A DNA stretch of 64,000 nucleotides from assembly GCA_026706075.1 (NCBI GenBank), contig JAPOZM010000087.1, forward strand, positions 1-64,000. The letters are read 5' to 3'. Below the pieces are notes generated by a model. The model did not search any database. It was not told the DNA's origin and worked only from the letters and a program-made list of their open reading frames with translations. This DNA is from Gemmatimonadaceae bacterium. GTDB taxonomy: Bacteria > Latescibacterota > UBA2968 > UBA8231. The position numbers were made by a program, and so were the translations under genes. Positions 43,513 to 51,759 of the stretch are shown in pieces (position 1 is the stretch's first letter; the number at the start of each line of letters is the position of its first letter).

Positions 43513-44516
43513 TGCACGAGAGCGACCTCTGGGTCCACCGCCGGGACGGCTACTTCGTCTACCGAATCCCGGCGCTGGTCACGACCGCGGCCGGCACCGT
43601 CCTCGCCTTCTGCGAGGGCCGCCGCCACACCGGCCGCGACCACGACGAGATCGACATCCTGGTGCGCCGCAGCTTCGACGCCGGCCTCACCTGGGAATCC
43701 CAGCGCATCGCCGTCAGTGACGGCACCCACACCTGCGGCAACCCCTGCCCCATCGTCGACGAGACCACCGGCGTCGTGTGGCTCTTGTTCTGCAGGAACA
43801 ACCAGGAAGTGTTCTGCACCCGCAGCGACGACGACGGCGCCCGCTGGGCGGAGCCCCGGGAGATCACGGCCACCGCGAAGGATCCCATGTGGGCCTTCGT
43901 CGGCACCGGCCCCTGCCACGGCATCCAGCTGAGCAGCGGCCGGCTGCTGGCGCCGTCCTGGTGCGACGAGTCCCCGGGCCCCGTGCGCTGGCGGCCCCGG
44001 CCCTCGTGGGGAGTGATCCAGTCGTCCTGCGCCATCTACAGCGACGACCACGGACAAAGCTGGACGCGGGGGGAGATGCTGACCCGCGACGCCTCGGACG
44101 AGTGCGCCGCGGTGGAGACGGCCGACGGCGCCGTCTACCTGAACGCCCGCAGCCGCGGCGGCCGGCAACAGCGCGCCTGCGCTTGGAGCCGCGACGGCGG
44201 CCACACCTGGACCGGCGTGGAGTACGACCCCGGCCAGCCCGAGCCCTCCTGCCAGGGGAGCCTGGTGCGCCTGTCGAAGGATCGCGTCCTGCTGGCCCAT
44301 CCCTCGGATCCGGGGGAGCGGCGTCGCCTCACCCTGCGGATGAGCTTGGACGAGTGCCGGAGCTGGCCGGTCTCCCGGGTGATCGCCGAGGGCCGCGCCG
44401 CCTACTCGGATCTGGCCGTGGCCGGCGGGATGATCCTGTGCCTCTACGAGGGGGAGCGGGGCCTGGTGCTGGAGCGGCTGGACCCGGACTGGCTCACCGG
44501 CGGGGAAGATGGATGA
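43512..44516 (+). CDS. exo-alpha-sialidase (BNR/Asp-box)
   Basis: 334-residue six-bladed-propeller sialidase. The family's arginine motif is 'YFVYRIPALV' (residues 14-23), followed by 'FCEGRRHTGRDHDEIDI' and Asp boxes 'SFDAGLTW', 'SDDDGARW', 'SDDHGQSW' and 'SRDGGHTW'. The probable nucleophilic Tyr is in 'RAAYSDLAV'. No signal peptide is visible, so it may act on imported substrates in the cytoplasm. Hydrolysis of terminal sialic acids is typical, but other sugar acids are possible. Its ATG overlaps the peptidase-barrel stop. Confidence 0.88.
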   Translation: MHESDLWVHRRDGYFVYRIPALVTTAAGTVLAFCEGRRHTGRDHDEIDILVRRSFDAGLTWESQRIAVSDGTHTCGNPCPIVDETTGVVWLLFCRNNQEVFCTRSDDDGARWAEPREITATAKDPMWAFVGTGPCHGIQLSSGRLLAPSWCDESPGPVRWRPRPSWGVIQSSCAIYSDDHGQSWTRGEMLTRDASDECAAVETADGAVYLNARSRGGRQQRACAWSRDGGHTWTGVEYDPGQPEPSCQGSLVRLSKDRVLLAHPSDPGERRRLTLRMSLDECRSWPVSRVIAEGRAAYSDLAVAGGMILCLYEGERGLVLERLDPDWLTGGEDG

Positions 44517-44528
44517 CGCGCCGGGACT

Positions 44529-47117
44529 TCAGCGGAGAAGGGTGAGCTTCCGCGTGATGGTCTCTTCGGAGGTGGTGAGTCGGCAGAGGTAGTTGCCGCT
44601 CCCCGAGGGCTGGCCCCGGCTGTCGCGCCCGTCCCACGAGACCTGGTAGAAGCCAGCGGATTGCACTCCATCCACCAGCGTGCGAATCCGTTGGCCCAGG
44701 ACACTGTAGATCGCCATCCGCACAGGTCCGCCGTCCGCGAGCGAATAGGTGATCCGAGTGCCTGCGTTGAAGGGATTCGGGTGGTTGGGCGCCAGATCCG
44801 TGACCAACGGCAATCCATCGATATCCTCGATAGATGTCCCACAGATGGGGACCCGGACAGCGGCATCGAGCACTGCCAGCTCCGGAGGCAAGCACTCGTC
44901 GATCCCCTGGCCGGAGAAAGAGAAGCCTGTCAGATTCGAGAGTTGAGCAAACTCCGGAGGAATGGACCCCATCAGCCTATTGCGAGACAGAGTCAGACTC
45001 TCCAGGTTGGTGAGTTGCGCGAGTTCCGGAGGAATGGACCCCGTCAGTTCATTGTCATGGAGGAACAGCTCCCTGAGATTCGTCATCTTGCCCAGCTCGG
45101 GAGGTATCGGGCCGGCCAGCCGGTTTGATCTCAGATCCAACTCCACGAGGCTCTTCAGGTTGCCCAGTTCGGGCGGAATTGGTCCAGTCAGACTGTTGGA
45201 TGGAAGCCTGAGCCTCCTCAGGTTTGGGATCCCGTCCAGTTCGGGCGGAATCGGACCGGTCAGATGGTTGGAAGAGAGGTCGAGAACGACGAGTTCGGGC
45301 AGTTGTCCCAACTCAGGAGGAATCTGTCCAGTCAGATTGTTGGAGTGAAGCCTTAGGCTCTTCAGGCTTGCGGCTTCACCCAGCTCGGGAGGAATGGGGC
45401 CGGCCAGAGGGTTCTCATGGATATTCAAGACCTCGAGTGTGGTGAGTTTCCCCAACTCCGGTGGGATGATCCCTGTAAGGCGAGTCATCCCGATTCTCAG
45501 CTCTCTAAGCGCAGTCAATTGACCAAGTTCCGGCGGAATGACTCCATTCAGTGGCTCGTCATACAGCAACAGTCTCTCTACCTGGGAGTCCTTGAGGTAG
45601 ACACCCTCCCACCATCTGATGTGTTTGTCCCCCGTCCAGTTCAAACGGTAGTCACCACCCAGGATCTCCCGCAGCGCCAAGAGCGTCCTGCAATCCCCTA
45701 CCAACTCCGGGTTGTCCTCCGGATTGTCCACGGCAATCCCGTTCTCGCACGGATTGGCGATTTCAGGGCAGATCGGACCATCGAACAGCCGGGACAGCCC
45801 CGCAGGAATGCACCCCACCAACACATCGGGGTCAAGCAGGAGTCGACGGAGGTTGCCCAGTTGGCCCAACTCTCGTGGAAGGGGACCGATGATGTCGTTT
45901 TCGAGCAGGATGAGCCACCCCAGGTTCGACAGATTTCCCAGTTCTGGCGGAATGCGGCCGGTTAGTGAGTTGTTGCTCAGATCCAACGTCCAGAGCTCAC
46001 CCAGTTGTCCCAACTCAGGTGGAATCGACCCCGTAAGCTGATTGTCGTTGAGATACAGGCTCTTCAGTCCGCTCAAATTGCCCAACTCCGGGGGGATTGG
46101 GCCCGACAACTGATTGCCAGTTAGGTACAAGTCCGACAATCCGCGCAAACGGCCCAACTCTGGAGGGATGGGTCCCGATAGTTCGTTGTGGTCGAGAAAC
46201 AGGAAGCCGAGATTGGAGAGATCGCCTATCTCGGAAGGAATCGATCCTGTCAAGCCAGCGTTCTGGATACGCAGGCTTCCCAGTTGGTGCAGCCTGCCGA
46301 TTTCAGGTGGAATCGGCCCTGTCCAGCTATTGCCCTGCTCGTTCCAATTGCCAAGGTTCAGTTCGACAAGACTCCTCAGGTTACTGAACAATTCGGGCGG
46401 TATTGGGCCCGTCAGACTGTTGTCATTGAGGTGCAACCGCTCCAGCTGCCTCAGGTTGAATAGTGAGGGGGGTATCTGGCCCGTCAGGTTGGTTCCTGAG
46501 ATACTCAAGCCCACCAGCTGAGTCAGCTTTCCTAGCTCCGGAGGAATAGGACCCGTCAGAAGGGGACCCGTCAGATTGTTGCTCTTGACCGTCAGGTCCC
46601 CGCCAAGGCCCAGATACATCAACTGGGTCAACTCCCCCAGCTCGGCAGGAACAGGACCCGTCAGCCGTCCGTACAGGGCCAGATTGCGAAGATTGGTCAG
46701 GTTAGCCAACTCGGACGGGATTTCACCTTCCAGCTGGCCGTGCGCCAGCACCAAGTCTGTAAGTGCAGTCAATCTGCCCAACTCTGATGGAAGGTGGCCC
46801 TGCAAGGTCACTTTATGGTTGTGGTACGCCGAGTGGAGCTCCAGTTTCCTTACTCGATACTCCTCAACACCGACGCCGAGCCACTCGACAACCGGGTTGT
46901 CCACGGTCCATGAGTCCTCTGCGCCCCTGCCGTTGAAGGTGATCTGAAGGTTGAGCTGATCCCGTACAGCCAACAGAGCCTCGCAGTCATTCACCAGGGC
47001 GGGGTGGTTCTCTGGTTCCGGGATGACGATGCCGTTGGTACAGGGAGACGACGCGGAGACGTCTGTTGCAGGGCCCACGATGATCAGGCCTGCAAGAACA
47101 AGGGCTTGCTTCCTCAT
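44529..47117 (-). CDS. secreted plant-type LRR protein with C-terminal sorting-type domain
   Basis: 862 residues from ATG 47117 (site GGAGG). The signal peptide is about 1-23. Two LRR blocks each begin with an N-terminal cap ('NGIVIPEPENHPALVNDCEALLA' and 'NGIAVDNPEDNPELVGDCRTLLA', both in part). About 25 repeats follow the plant-specific 'LtGpIPPELGnLtnL' consensus, then a C-terminal 'HPNPFNAGTRITYSL' FlgD-like domain ending 'ITRKLTLLR'. The gene is clearly lower in GC (57% at 45001-45060 against 73% at 44221-44280), which suggests transfer. It probably binds proteins or glycans outside the cell. Confidence 0.9.
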   Translation of the reverse strand: MRKQALVLAGLIIVGPATDVSASSPCTNGIVIPEPENHPALVNDCEALLAVRDQLNLQITFNGRGAEDSWTVDNPVVEWLGVGVEEYRVRKLELHSAYHNHKVTLQGHLPSELGRLTALTDLVLAHGQLEGEIPSELANLTNLRNLALYGRLTGPVPAELGELTQLMYLGLGGDLTVKSNNLTGPLLTGPIPPELGKLTQLVGLSISGTNLTGQIPPSLFNLRQLERLHLNDNSLTGPIPPELFSNLRSLVELNLGNWNEQGNSWTGPIPPEIGRLHQLGSLRIQNAGLTGSIPSEIGDLSNLGFLFLDHNELSGPIPPELGRLRGLSDLYLTGNQLSGPIPPELGNLSGLKSLYLNDNQLTGSIPPELGQLGELWTLDLSNNSLTGRIPPELGNLSNLGWLILLENDIIGPLPRELGQLGNLRRLLLDPDVLVGCIPAGLSRLFDGPICPEIANPCENGIAVDNPEDNPELVGDCRTLLALREILGGDYRLNWTGDKHIRWWEGVYLKDSQVERLLLYDEPLNGVIPPELGQLTALRELRIGMTRLTGIIPPELGKLTTLEVLNIHENPLAGPIPPELGEAASLKSLRLHSNNLTGQIPPELGQLPELVVLDLSSNHLTGPIPPELDGIPNLRRLRLPSNSLTGPIPPELGNLKSLVELDLRSNRLAGPIPPELGKMTNLRELFLHDNELTGSIPPELAQLTNLESLTLSRNRLMGSIPPEFAQLSNLTGFSFSGQGIDECLPPELAVLDAAVRVPICGTSIEDIDGLPLVTDLAPNHPNPFNAGTRITYSLADGGPVRMAIYSVLGQRIRTLVDGVQSAGFYQVSWDGRDSRGQPSGSGNYLCRLTTSEETITRKLTLLR

Positions 47118-47240
47118 GGGGAACCCTCCTGCGGATCGTCTCTCAACGGATCCTCTGAGGCGCGAAGAGCACCGGAATGAACCGCCCCGGAAAAGCCTTT
47201 GACAAATCCGGCCACCCTCCCTACACTCCCCGCCGACATA

Positions 47241-47432
47241 ACGGCGCAGGTGTCCGCCGCCTCCCCGGGCGGCGGAAGAATAGGGAAGGCAGTGAGAATC
47301 TGCCGCGGTCCCGCCACTGTGACCGGTAGACGGCGCAACCGCCGTCGCGTCCCCGGCATCAGCCACTGATCCCCACGCGGATCGGGAAGGAGCCGGAAGG
47401 CGCACACCGGAAAGCCAGGAGACCTGCCTGCG
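47241..47432 (+). ncRNA. cobalamin (B12) riboswitch
   Basis: Conserved parts in order: GGCGCAGGTG (47243-47252); GGGAAGGCAGTGAGAATCTG with GCGGTCCCGCCACTGT (47283-47320); a second GCCACTG (47362-47368); GGAAGGAGCCGGAAGG; and the B12 box AGCCAGGAGACCTGCCTG (47413-47430). This is the standard adenosylcobalamin aptamer. It lies 41 bases upstream of btuB and is followed by a terminator hairpin, so it most likely stops transcription when cobalamin is plentiful. Confidence 0.95.
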
Positions 47433-47472
47433 ACCGAGGTGAACGACTCCTTCGGTAGAAAGGTGGTCACCG

Positions 47473-49737
47473 GTGCCCGGACACGGCGCCCCGACCCGCT
47501 CTCGAACGAGGGCGGGTTTTTTGATTTCCCTCCTGGGCGTCCTGGCCCTGCAGCCCCCGCCTCTGGAGGCCGGCGTCCTCGAAGGCCGGCTCTTCGACGC
47601 TGACGCGGGGGAGCCCGTGGCCGGCGCCCTCCTGACCCTGCGCTCCCCCTCCGGCGCGGTCCGTTCCGCCCGTAGCGACACGGCCGGCGCTTTCCGCCTC
47701 AAGGACCTGCCGGCCGGCGCCTGGGACGTGAGCGTGCAGCGGCTGGGCTACCGGCCGCACCGGGCCCGCCTGCGGACCGGCGACGGCCTCGCCTCCGTCG
47801 AGTGGCGCCTGGATCCACTCCCCCTGCTCATGGACGAGATGGTGGTCCGCGCCCGGCGCCACCCCGGGGGCGAGCCGGTGGCCGCTTTCGTCGAAACCAT
47901 CTCCCTCGACAGGCGCGCCCCCGGGGCTGACCTGGCCCAGACCCTCGACCGCGCCACCGGCGTCAACGTGCGCCGCTACGGCGGGCTCGGCAGCTTCAGC
48001 ACCCTCTCCATCCGCGGCTCCACCTCGGAGCAGGTGCAGGTCTTCCTCGACGGGGTGCCCCTCAACCGGGCCTCGGGCGGCGGCGTCGACCTGGGCGGCC
48101 TGCCCATCGGCGGCCTGAGCAGCGTCGAGATCTACCGGGGGGCGGTGCCGGCCCGCTTCGGCGGCAACAGCCTCGGCGGCGTCGTCCACCTGCGCACCCG
48201 CCCCTTGGGCAGCGAGGCCCGCACCCGGATGCGCACGGCCAGCGGCTCCTTCGGCACCCGCCAGGTCGGGGCGTCCGTCGGCGGCCCCTGGAGGGAGTGG
48301 GAGTACCTGGGCCTGGTCGACTACAGCGCCAGCCGCAACGACTTCCGCTTTCTCGACGACAACGGCACCGAGTACAACGCCGGCGACGACGGCTGGGCGC
48401 GGCGGCTCAACAGCGACTTCCGCGGCCTGCGGGCCCTGGCCAAGGTCGGGCGCAACCTGGGGGCCGGCCGCCTGCAGGTCCACAACACCCTGGACCTGAT
48501 CCGCAAGGGCATTCCCGGCCTCGGCAGCAACCAGTCCCTGCACACCCGCTACGACACCTGGCGGCACATCGCCGAGGCTTCCCTCTTCGGGGCCCTGGGC
48601 CCCCGCAGCGCCGGCTACCGGCTGCAGGCCCACCACTCCCTGACGCGCGACGAGTACCGGGACCGCCTCGGGGAGGTGGGCGTCGGCCGCCAGCACGACC
48701 GCAACCTCACCCGGAGCCTGGGCCTGCGGGGCGAGGTGAACGTCCTCCTGCCCGGACACTCCCTGGTCACCGCCTTCGCCGCGGCCCGGGGCGAGAGCTT
48801 CTCACCCGACGACCTGCTGCGGTCCGAGAGCCGGCTCCTGCGCAGCCGCCGGCGGGCCCTGGCCGCCGGCACCGAGGTGGAGGTGCCCCTCGGGGCGCGG
48901 CTGACCCTCAACGCCGGCACCCAGGCCGAGGGGCTGGACGACCGCTTCTTCGACCGCAAGAGCTTCGCCCCCAGCGACGTGCTGCCGAGCCGCGAGAACC
49001 GCGAGCTCCTGTGGGGCTGGCGCCTGGGGGGGAAGCTGGACCTCGGCGGCGGCCTGGCCCTCAAGGCCCACGGCGGCCGCTACCGGCGGGCCCCGAGCTT
49101 CTTCGAGCTCTTCGGCGACCGCGGCGCCGTGATCGGCAACACCCGCCTCGTCAGCGAGGAGGGGCGCAACCGCGACCTGGGCCTGGTCTACCGCCGCCGG
49201 GGGGACGGCGCGGGCCTGGAGCTGGCCGAGGCCGTGTACTACCGCAACCGCGTCGACGACCTGATCCGCTTCGTGCAGAACTCGCAGCGCGTCTCCCGGC
49301 CCCACAACCTGGGGCGGGCCCTGCTGCGCGGCGTCGAGACGCGGCTCCAGGCGCGGTTGCGGCCGTGGCTGTCGGTCCGCGGCCACTACGCGTACCAGCG
49401 CGCCGAGAACCGCACCCCCTTCTCCTTCGAGCGCGGCAACGACCTGCCCAACGCGCCGCGCCACCGGCTCCACGGGCGCGCCTCCCTCGACCTGGGCGGG
49501 GTCGGGCTCCACGGCGAGGTCAGCCGCGAGAGCCGCCACTTCCTCGACCGCGCCAACCTGCGGGCCGTGCCCGTGCGCGCCCTCTACAACCTCGGAGGCA
49601 GCCTGCCGCTGGCGCAGGGCCTCTCCCTCTCGTGGGAGCTGCGCAACCTGACGGACGACCGGGTGGCCGACCTGTGGGGCTATCCGCTCCCGGGCCGGTT
49701 CTACGGACTCTCCATGCACTATGCCACGAACCCCTAA
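47473..49737 (+). CDS. btuB: TonB-dependent outer-membrane receptor, cobalamin (BtuB-like)
   Basis: 754 residues. GTG 47473 is six bases after AAAGGTGG. A basic N-terminus and signal peptide ('GFLISLLGVLALQPPPLEAG') lead into a carboxypeptidase-regulatory-like domain ('VLEGRLFDADAGEPVAGALLTL'). The plug ('GADLAQTLDRATGVNVRRYGGLGSFSTLSIRG', 'VQVFLDGVPLN', 'VEIYRGAVPARFGGNSLGGVV') and a 22-strand-type barrel ending 'GRFYGLSMHYATNP' follow. The specificity comes from the riboswitch and neighbours. No separate TonB is in the window. The riboswitch terminator overlaps codons 8-17. Confidence 0.92.
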   Translation: MPGHGAPTRSRTRAGFLISLLGVLALQPPPLEAGVLEGRLFDADAGEPVAGALLTLRSPSGAVRSARSDTAGAFRLKDLPAGAWDVSVQRLGYRPHRARLRTGDGLASVEWRLDPLPLLMDEMVVRARRHPGGEPVAAFVETISLDRRAPGADLAQTLDRATGVNVRRYGGLGSFSTLSIRGSTSEQVQVFLDGVPLNRASGGGVDLGGLPIGGLSSVEIYRGAVPARFGGNSLGGVVHLRTRPLGSEARTRMRTASGSFGTRQVGASVGGPWREWEYLGLVDYSASRNDFRFLDDNGTEYNAGDDGWARRLNSDFRGLRALAKVGRNLGAGRLQVHNTLDLIRKGIPGLGSNQSLHTRYDTWRHIAEASLFGALGPRSAGYRLQAHHSLTRDEYRDRLGEVGVGRQHDRNLTRSLGLRGEVNVLLPGHSLVTAFAAARGESFSPDDLLRSESRLLRSRRRALAAGTEVEVPLGARLTLNAGTQAEGLDDRFFDRKSFAPSDVLPSRENRELLWGWRLGGKLDLGGGLALKAHGGRYRRAPSFFELFGDRGAVIGNTRLVSEEGRNRDLGLVYRRRGDGAGLELAEAVYYRNRVDDLIRFVQNSQRVSRPHNLGRALLRGVETRLQARLRPWLSVRGHYAYQRAENRTPFSFERGNDLPNAPRHRLHGRASLDLGGVGLHGEVSRESRHFLDRANLRAVPVRALYNLGGSLPLAQGLSLSWELRNLTDDRVADLWGYPLPGRFYGLSMHYATNP
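47495..47522 (+). terminator. riboswitch intrinsic terminator lying inside the btuB start region
   Basis: CCCGCTCTCG, two-base loop AA, CGAGGGCGGG (one G-T pair), then TTTTTT. A strong GC stem with a U run, 63 bases after the B12 box. It overlaps the first 17 codons of btuB rather than preceding them. Confidence 0.8.
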
Positions 49738-49756
49738 CCCGAAAGGCAGGACCTTC

Positions 49757-51163
49757 GTGTATCGGTTTTCCCTCGCCGCCGCCGCTCTCCTGCTGACGGC
49801 GGTCCCGTCGTCGGCGCAGAGCGGTCTCTTCGTCATCACCACCGACTTCTCCACCGGCAGCACCGCCTTCCTGGCTCCCGGCGCCGCCGAGGCCGAGGTC
49901 AACCTGCTGGGCGTGCACTCCGACGCCGTGGGGCACTACCACGACGGCCGCGTCTACGTCGTCAACCGCCTGGGCCAGGACAACATCCTGGTTCTGGACG
50001 AGACCGACCTGCGCTCGCCCCTGACCCAGTTCTCGGTGGGCAACGGCTCCAACCCTCACGACATCGAGGTCGTGGCGCCCGCCAAGGCCTACGTGACGCT
50101 CTACGAGACGGCCTCCCTGCTGATCGTCGATCCCCGGGACGGGGCGCAGCTCGGGGAGATCGACCTGGGCGCCTTCGCCGACGGCGACGGCCTGCCCGAG
50201 GTGTCGCAGATCGCCCGCGTCGGCGGACGCCTCTACCTGAGCTGCCAGCGCCTCGACCGCAACGGCGGCTGGGGTCCGGTGGACGTGAGCTACCTCATCG
50301 TCGTCGACCTGGCCACCGACACCCTCGTGGACATGGACCCGGACACCGAAGGGGTGCAGGGCATTGGCCTGAGCGCCGCCAATCCCAACAGCCTAGCCGT
50401 CGCCGGCGACCGCATCGCCGTGGGGGTGGTGGTCAACTTCGGCGACCGCTCCGGAGGGGTGGAGATCGTCGACACGGCCGCCGGCCGCAGCCTCGGCCTG
50501 GCCGTGAGCGAGGAGGATCTGGGCGGCGACATCACCTCCATGGTCCTCGTCGACGGGAAGCGCGGCTATGCGGTGGTGGCGGACGAGAACTTCGCCAACA
50601 GCGTGCGGCCCTTCGATCTCGACAGCGGCTCCGTGGGCGAGCCCCTGGAGAGCATCAGCGGCGGCTTCGTCCCCAACCTGGCCGTGGACGGAGGCCGCCT
50701 GATCGTCGCCGACCGCGGCAGCTGGGACGACCCGGACGCCGCCGGGCTCAAGCTCTACGACGCGGCCACCGGCGCCTTCCTGGGCGGCCCCGTCAGCACC
50801 GGCCTGCCGCCGATGCACGTCGTCGTCCTCAGCGACGCGGCTCCCACGGCCGTGGAGGAGGTCGCCGGCAGCGGCCGGCCGCAGGGGTTCGCTCTCGAGG
50901 CGGCCTGGCCCAATCCGTTCAACGCCTCCGTGCACATCCCCTTTGCCCTCAGCCTGGCCGACACCCCGGTGGAACTGACCGTCCGCGACCTGCTGGGCCG
51001 CACCGTCCGCACCCTGGCCGTCGGTCCGGCGGCGGCCGGGCGGCACGTCTGGAGCTGGGACGGCCGCGACGACGCCGGGGAGCCGGTGGGCAACGGCGCC
51101 TACCTGGTGCACCTGCGCGCCGGCGGCCGCCAGGCGGCGGGCAAGGTGATGCTGATCAAGTAG
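49757..51163 (+). CDS. BtuG-like beta-propeller surface protein with C-terminal sorting-type domain
   Basis: 468 residues from GTG 49757, seven bases after AGGCAGG. Signal peptide 1-21. Residues about 25-355 form YncE/DUF5074-like propeller repeats ('DGRVYVVNRLGQDNILVLDE', 'GNGSNPHDIEVVAPAKAYVTLYET', 'GGRLYLSCQRLDR', 'GDRIAVGVVVNFGDRSGG'). The C-terminal 'WPNPFNASVHIPFAL' FlgD-like domain follows. In Bacteroides, BtuG is a propeller lipoprotein that hands B12 to BtuB. This gene is 19 bases downstream of btuB under the same riboswitch, so the same role is inferred, with a sorting tail replacing the lipid anchor. Confidence 0.75.
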   Translation: MYRFSLAAAALLLTAVPSSAQSGLFVITTDFSTGSTAFLAPGAAEAEVNLLGVHSDAVGHYHDGRVYVVNRLGQDNILVLDETDLRSPLTQFSVGNGSNPHDIEVVAPAKAYVTLYETASLLIVDPRDGAQLGEIDLGAFADGDGLPEVSQIARVGGRLYLSCQRLDRNGGWGPVDVSYLIVVDLATDTLVDMDPDTEGVQGIGLSAANPNSLAVAGDRIAVGVVVNFGDRSGGVEIVDTAAGRSLGLAVSEEDLGGDITSMVLVDGKRGYAVVADENFANSVRPFDLDSGSVGEPLESISGGFVPNLAVDGGRLIVADRGSWDDPDAAGLKLYDAATGAFLGGPVSTGLPPMHVVVLSDAAPTAVEEVAGSGRPQGFALEAAWPNPFNASVHIPFALSLADTPVELTVRDLLGRTVRTLAVGPAAAGRHVWSWDGRDDAGEPVGNGAYLVHLRAGGRQAAGKVMLIK

Positions 51164-51180
51164 AGGGAGGAAGGACCGCC

Positions 51181-51759
51181 ATGGTAACTCTATCGAAGCT
51201 CTACACGAAGACGGGCGACGGCGGCCTGACGCGGCTCGGCGACATGTCGCAGGTGCCCAAGACGAGCCCCCGCATCGACGCCTACGGCTGCGTGGACGAG
51301 CTGAACGCGGCGATCGGCCTGGCCCGGTGCAACGGCGCCGGGCCCGACGAGGTCCTCGCCCGGGTGCAGAACGACCTCTTCGACCTGGGGGCCGACCTGT
51401 GCGTGCCCCAGGCCGAAGGGGAGGAGGAGCGCCTGCGCCTGCAGCCGGACCAGGTCCTCTACCTGGAGAGCCAGATCGACGAGCTCACCCGCGATCTGGC
51501 TCCCCTGCGCAGCTTCGTCCTGCCCGGGGGACGGCCGGCGGCGGCGTGGCTCCACCTGGCGCGGACGGTCTGCCGGAGGGCCGAGCGCGCCGCCTGGCAG
51601 CTTGCGGACCAGGAGCCGGTGGGAGAGCCGGCCCTGCGTTATCTCAACCGGCTCTCCGACCTGCTCTTCGCCATGGCCCGCGCCGCCAACGACGGCGGCG
51701 AGGCGGACGTCCTGTGGGAGCCGGGGGCGGGCGCCGCCGGGGAGCGGGAGGATGCGTAG
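51181..51759 (+). CDS. pduO: corrinoid ATP adenosyltransferase (PduO type)
   Basis: 192 residues. The N-terminal ATP-binding signature is 'KLYTKTGDGGLTRL', then 'RIDAYGCVDELNAAIGLA', 'QNDLFDLGADL', 'SFVLPGGRPAAAWLHLARTVCRRAERA' (in part) and 'RYLNRLSDLLFAMAR'. It transfers the adenosyl group of ATP to cob(I)alamin, making coenzyme B12 in the cytoplasm. It is 17 bases after the BtuG-like gene and overlaps the BtuF-like gene by eight bases, so it belongs to the riboswitch operon. Confidence 0.95.
   Translation: MVTLSKLYTKTGDGGLTRLGDMSQVPKTSPRIDAYGCVDELNAAIGLARCNGAGPDEVLARVQNDLFDLGADLCVPQAEGEEERLRLQPDQVLYLESQIDELTRDLAPLRSFVLPGGRPAAAWLHLARTVCRRAERAAWQLADQEPVGEPALRYLNRLSDLLFAMARAANDGGEADVLWEPGAGAAGEREDA

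Noticed and set aside
43512-44516. Sialidase read as a general BNR surface protein
   Set aside because: The RIP motif, four Asp boxes and a late Tyr motif fit exo-sialidases; no signal peptide or sorting tail.
47495-47522. Reading the btuB start as downstream of the terminator (TTG at about 47520)
   Set aside because: That start would leave a signal peptide without a basic N-region, whereas GTG 47473 has a well-spaced ribosome site and a basic start.
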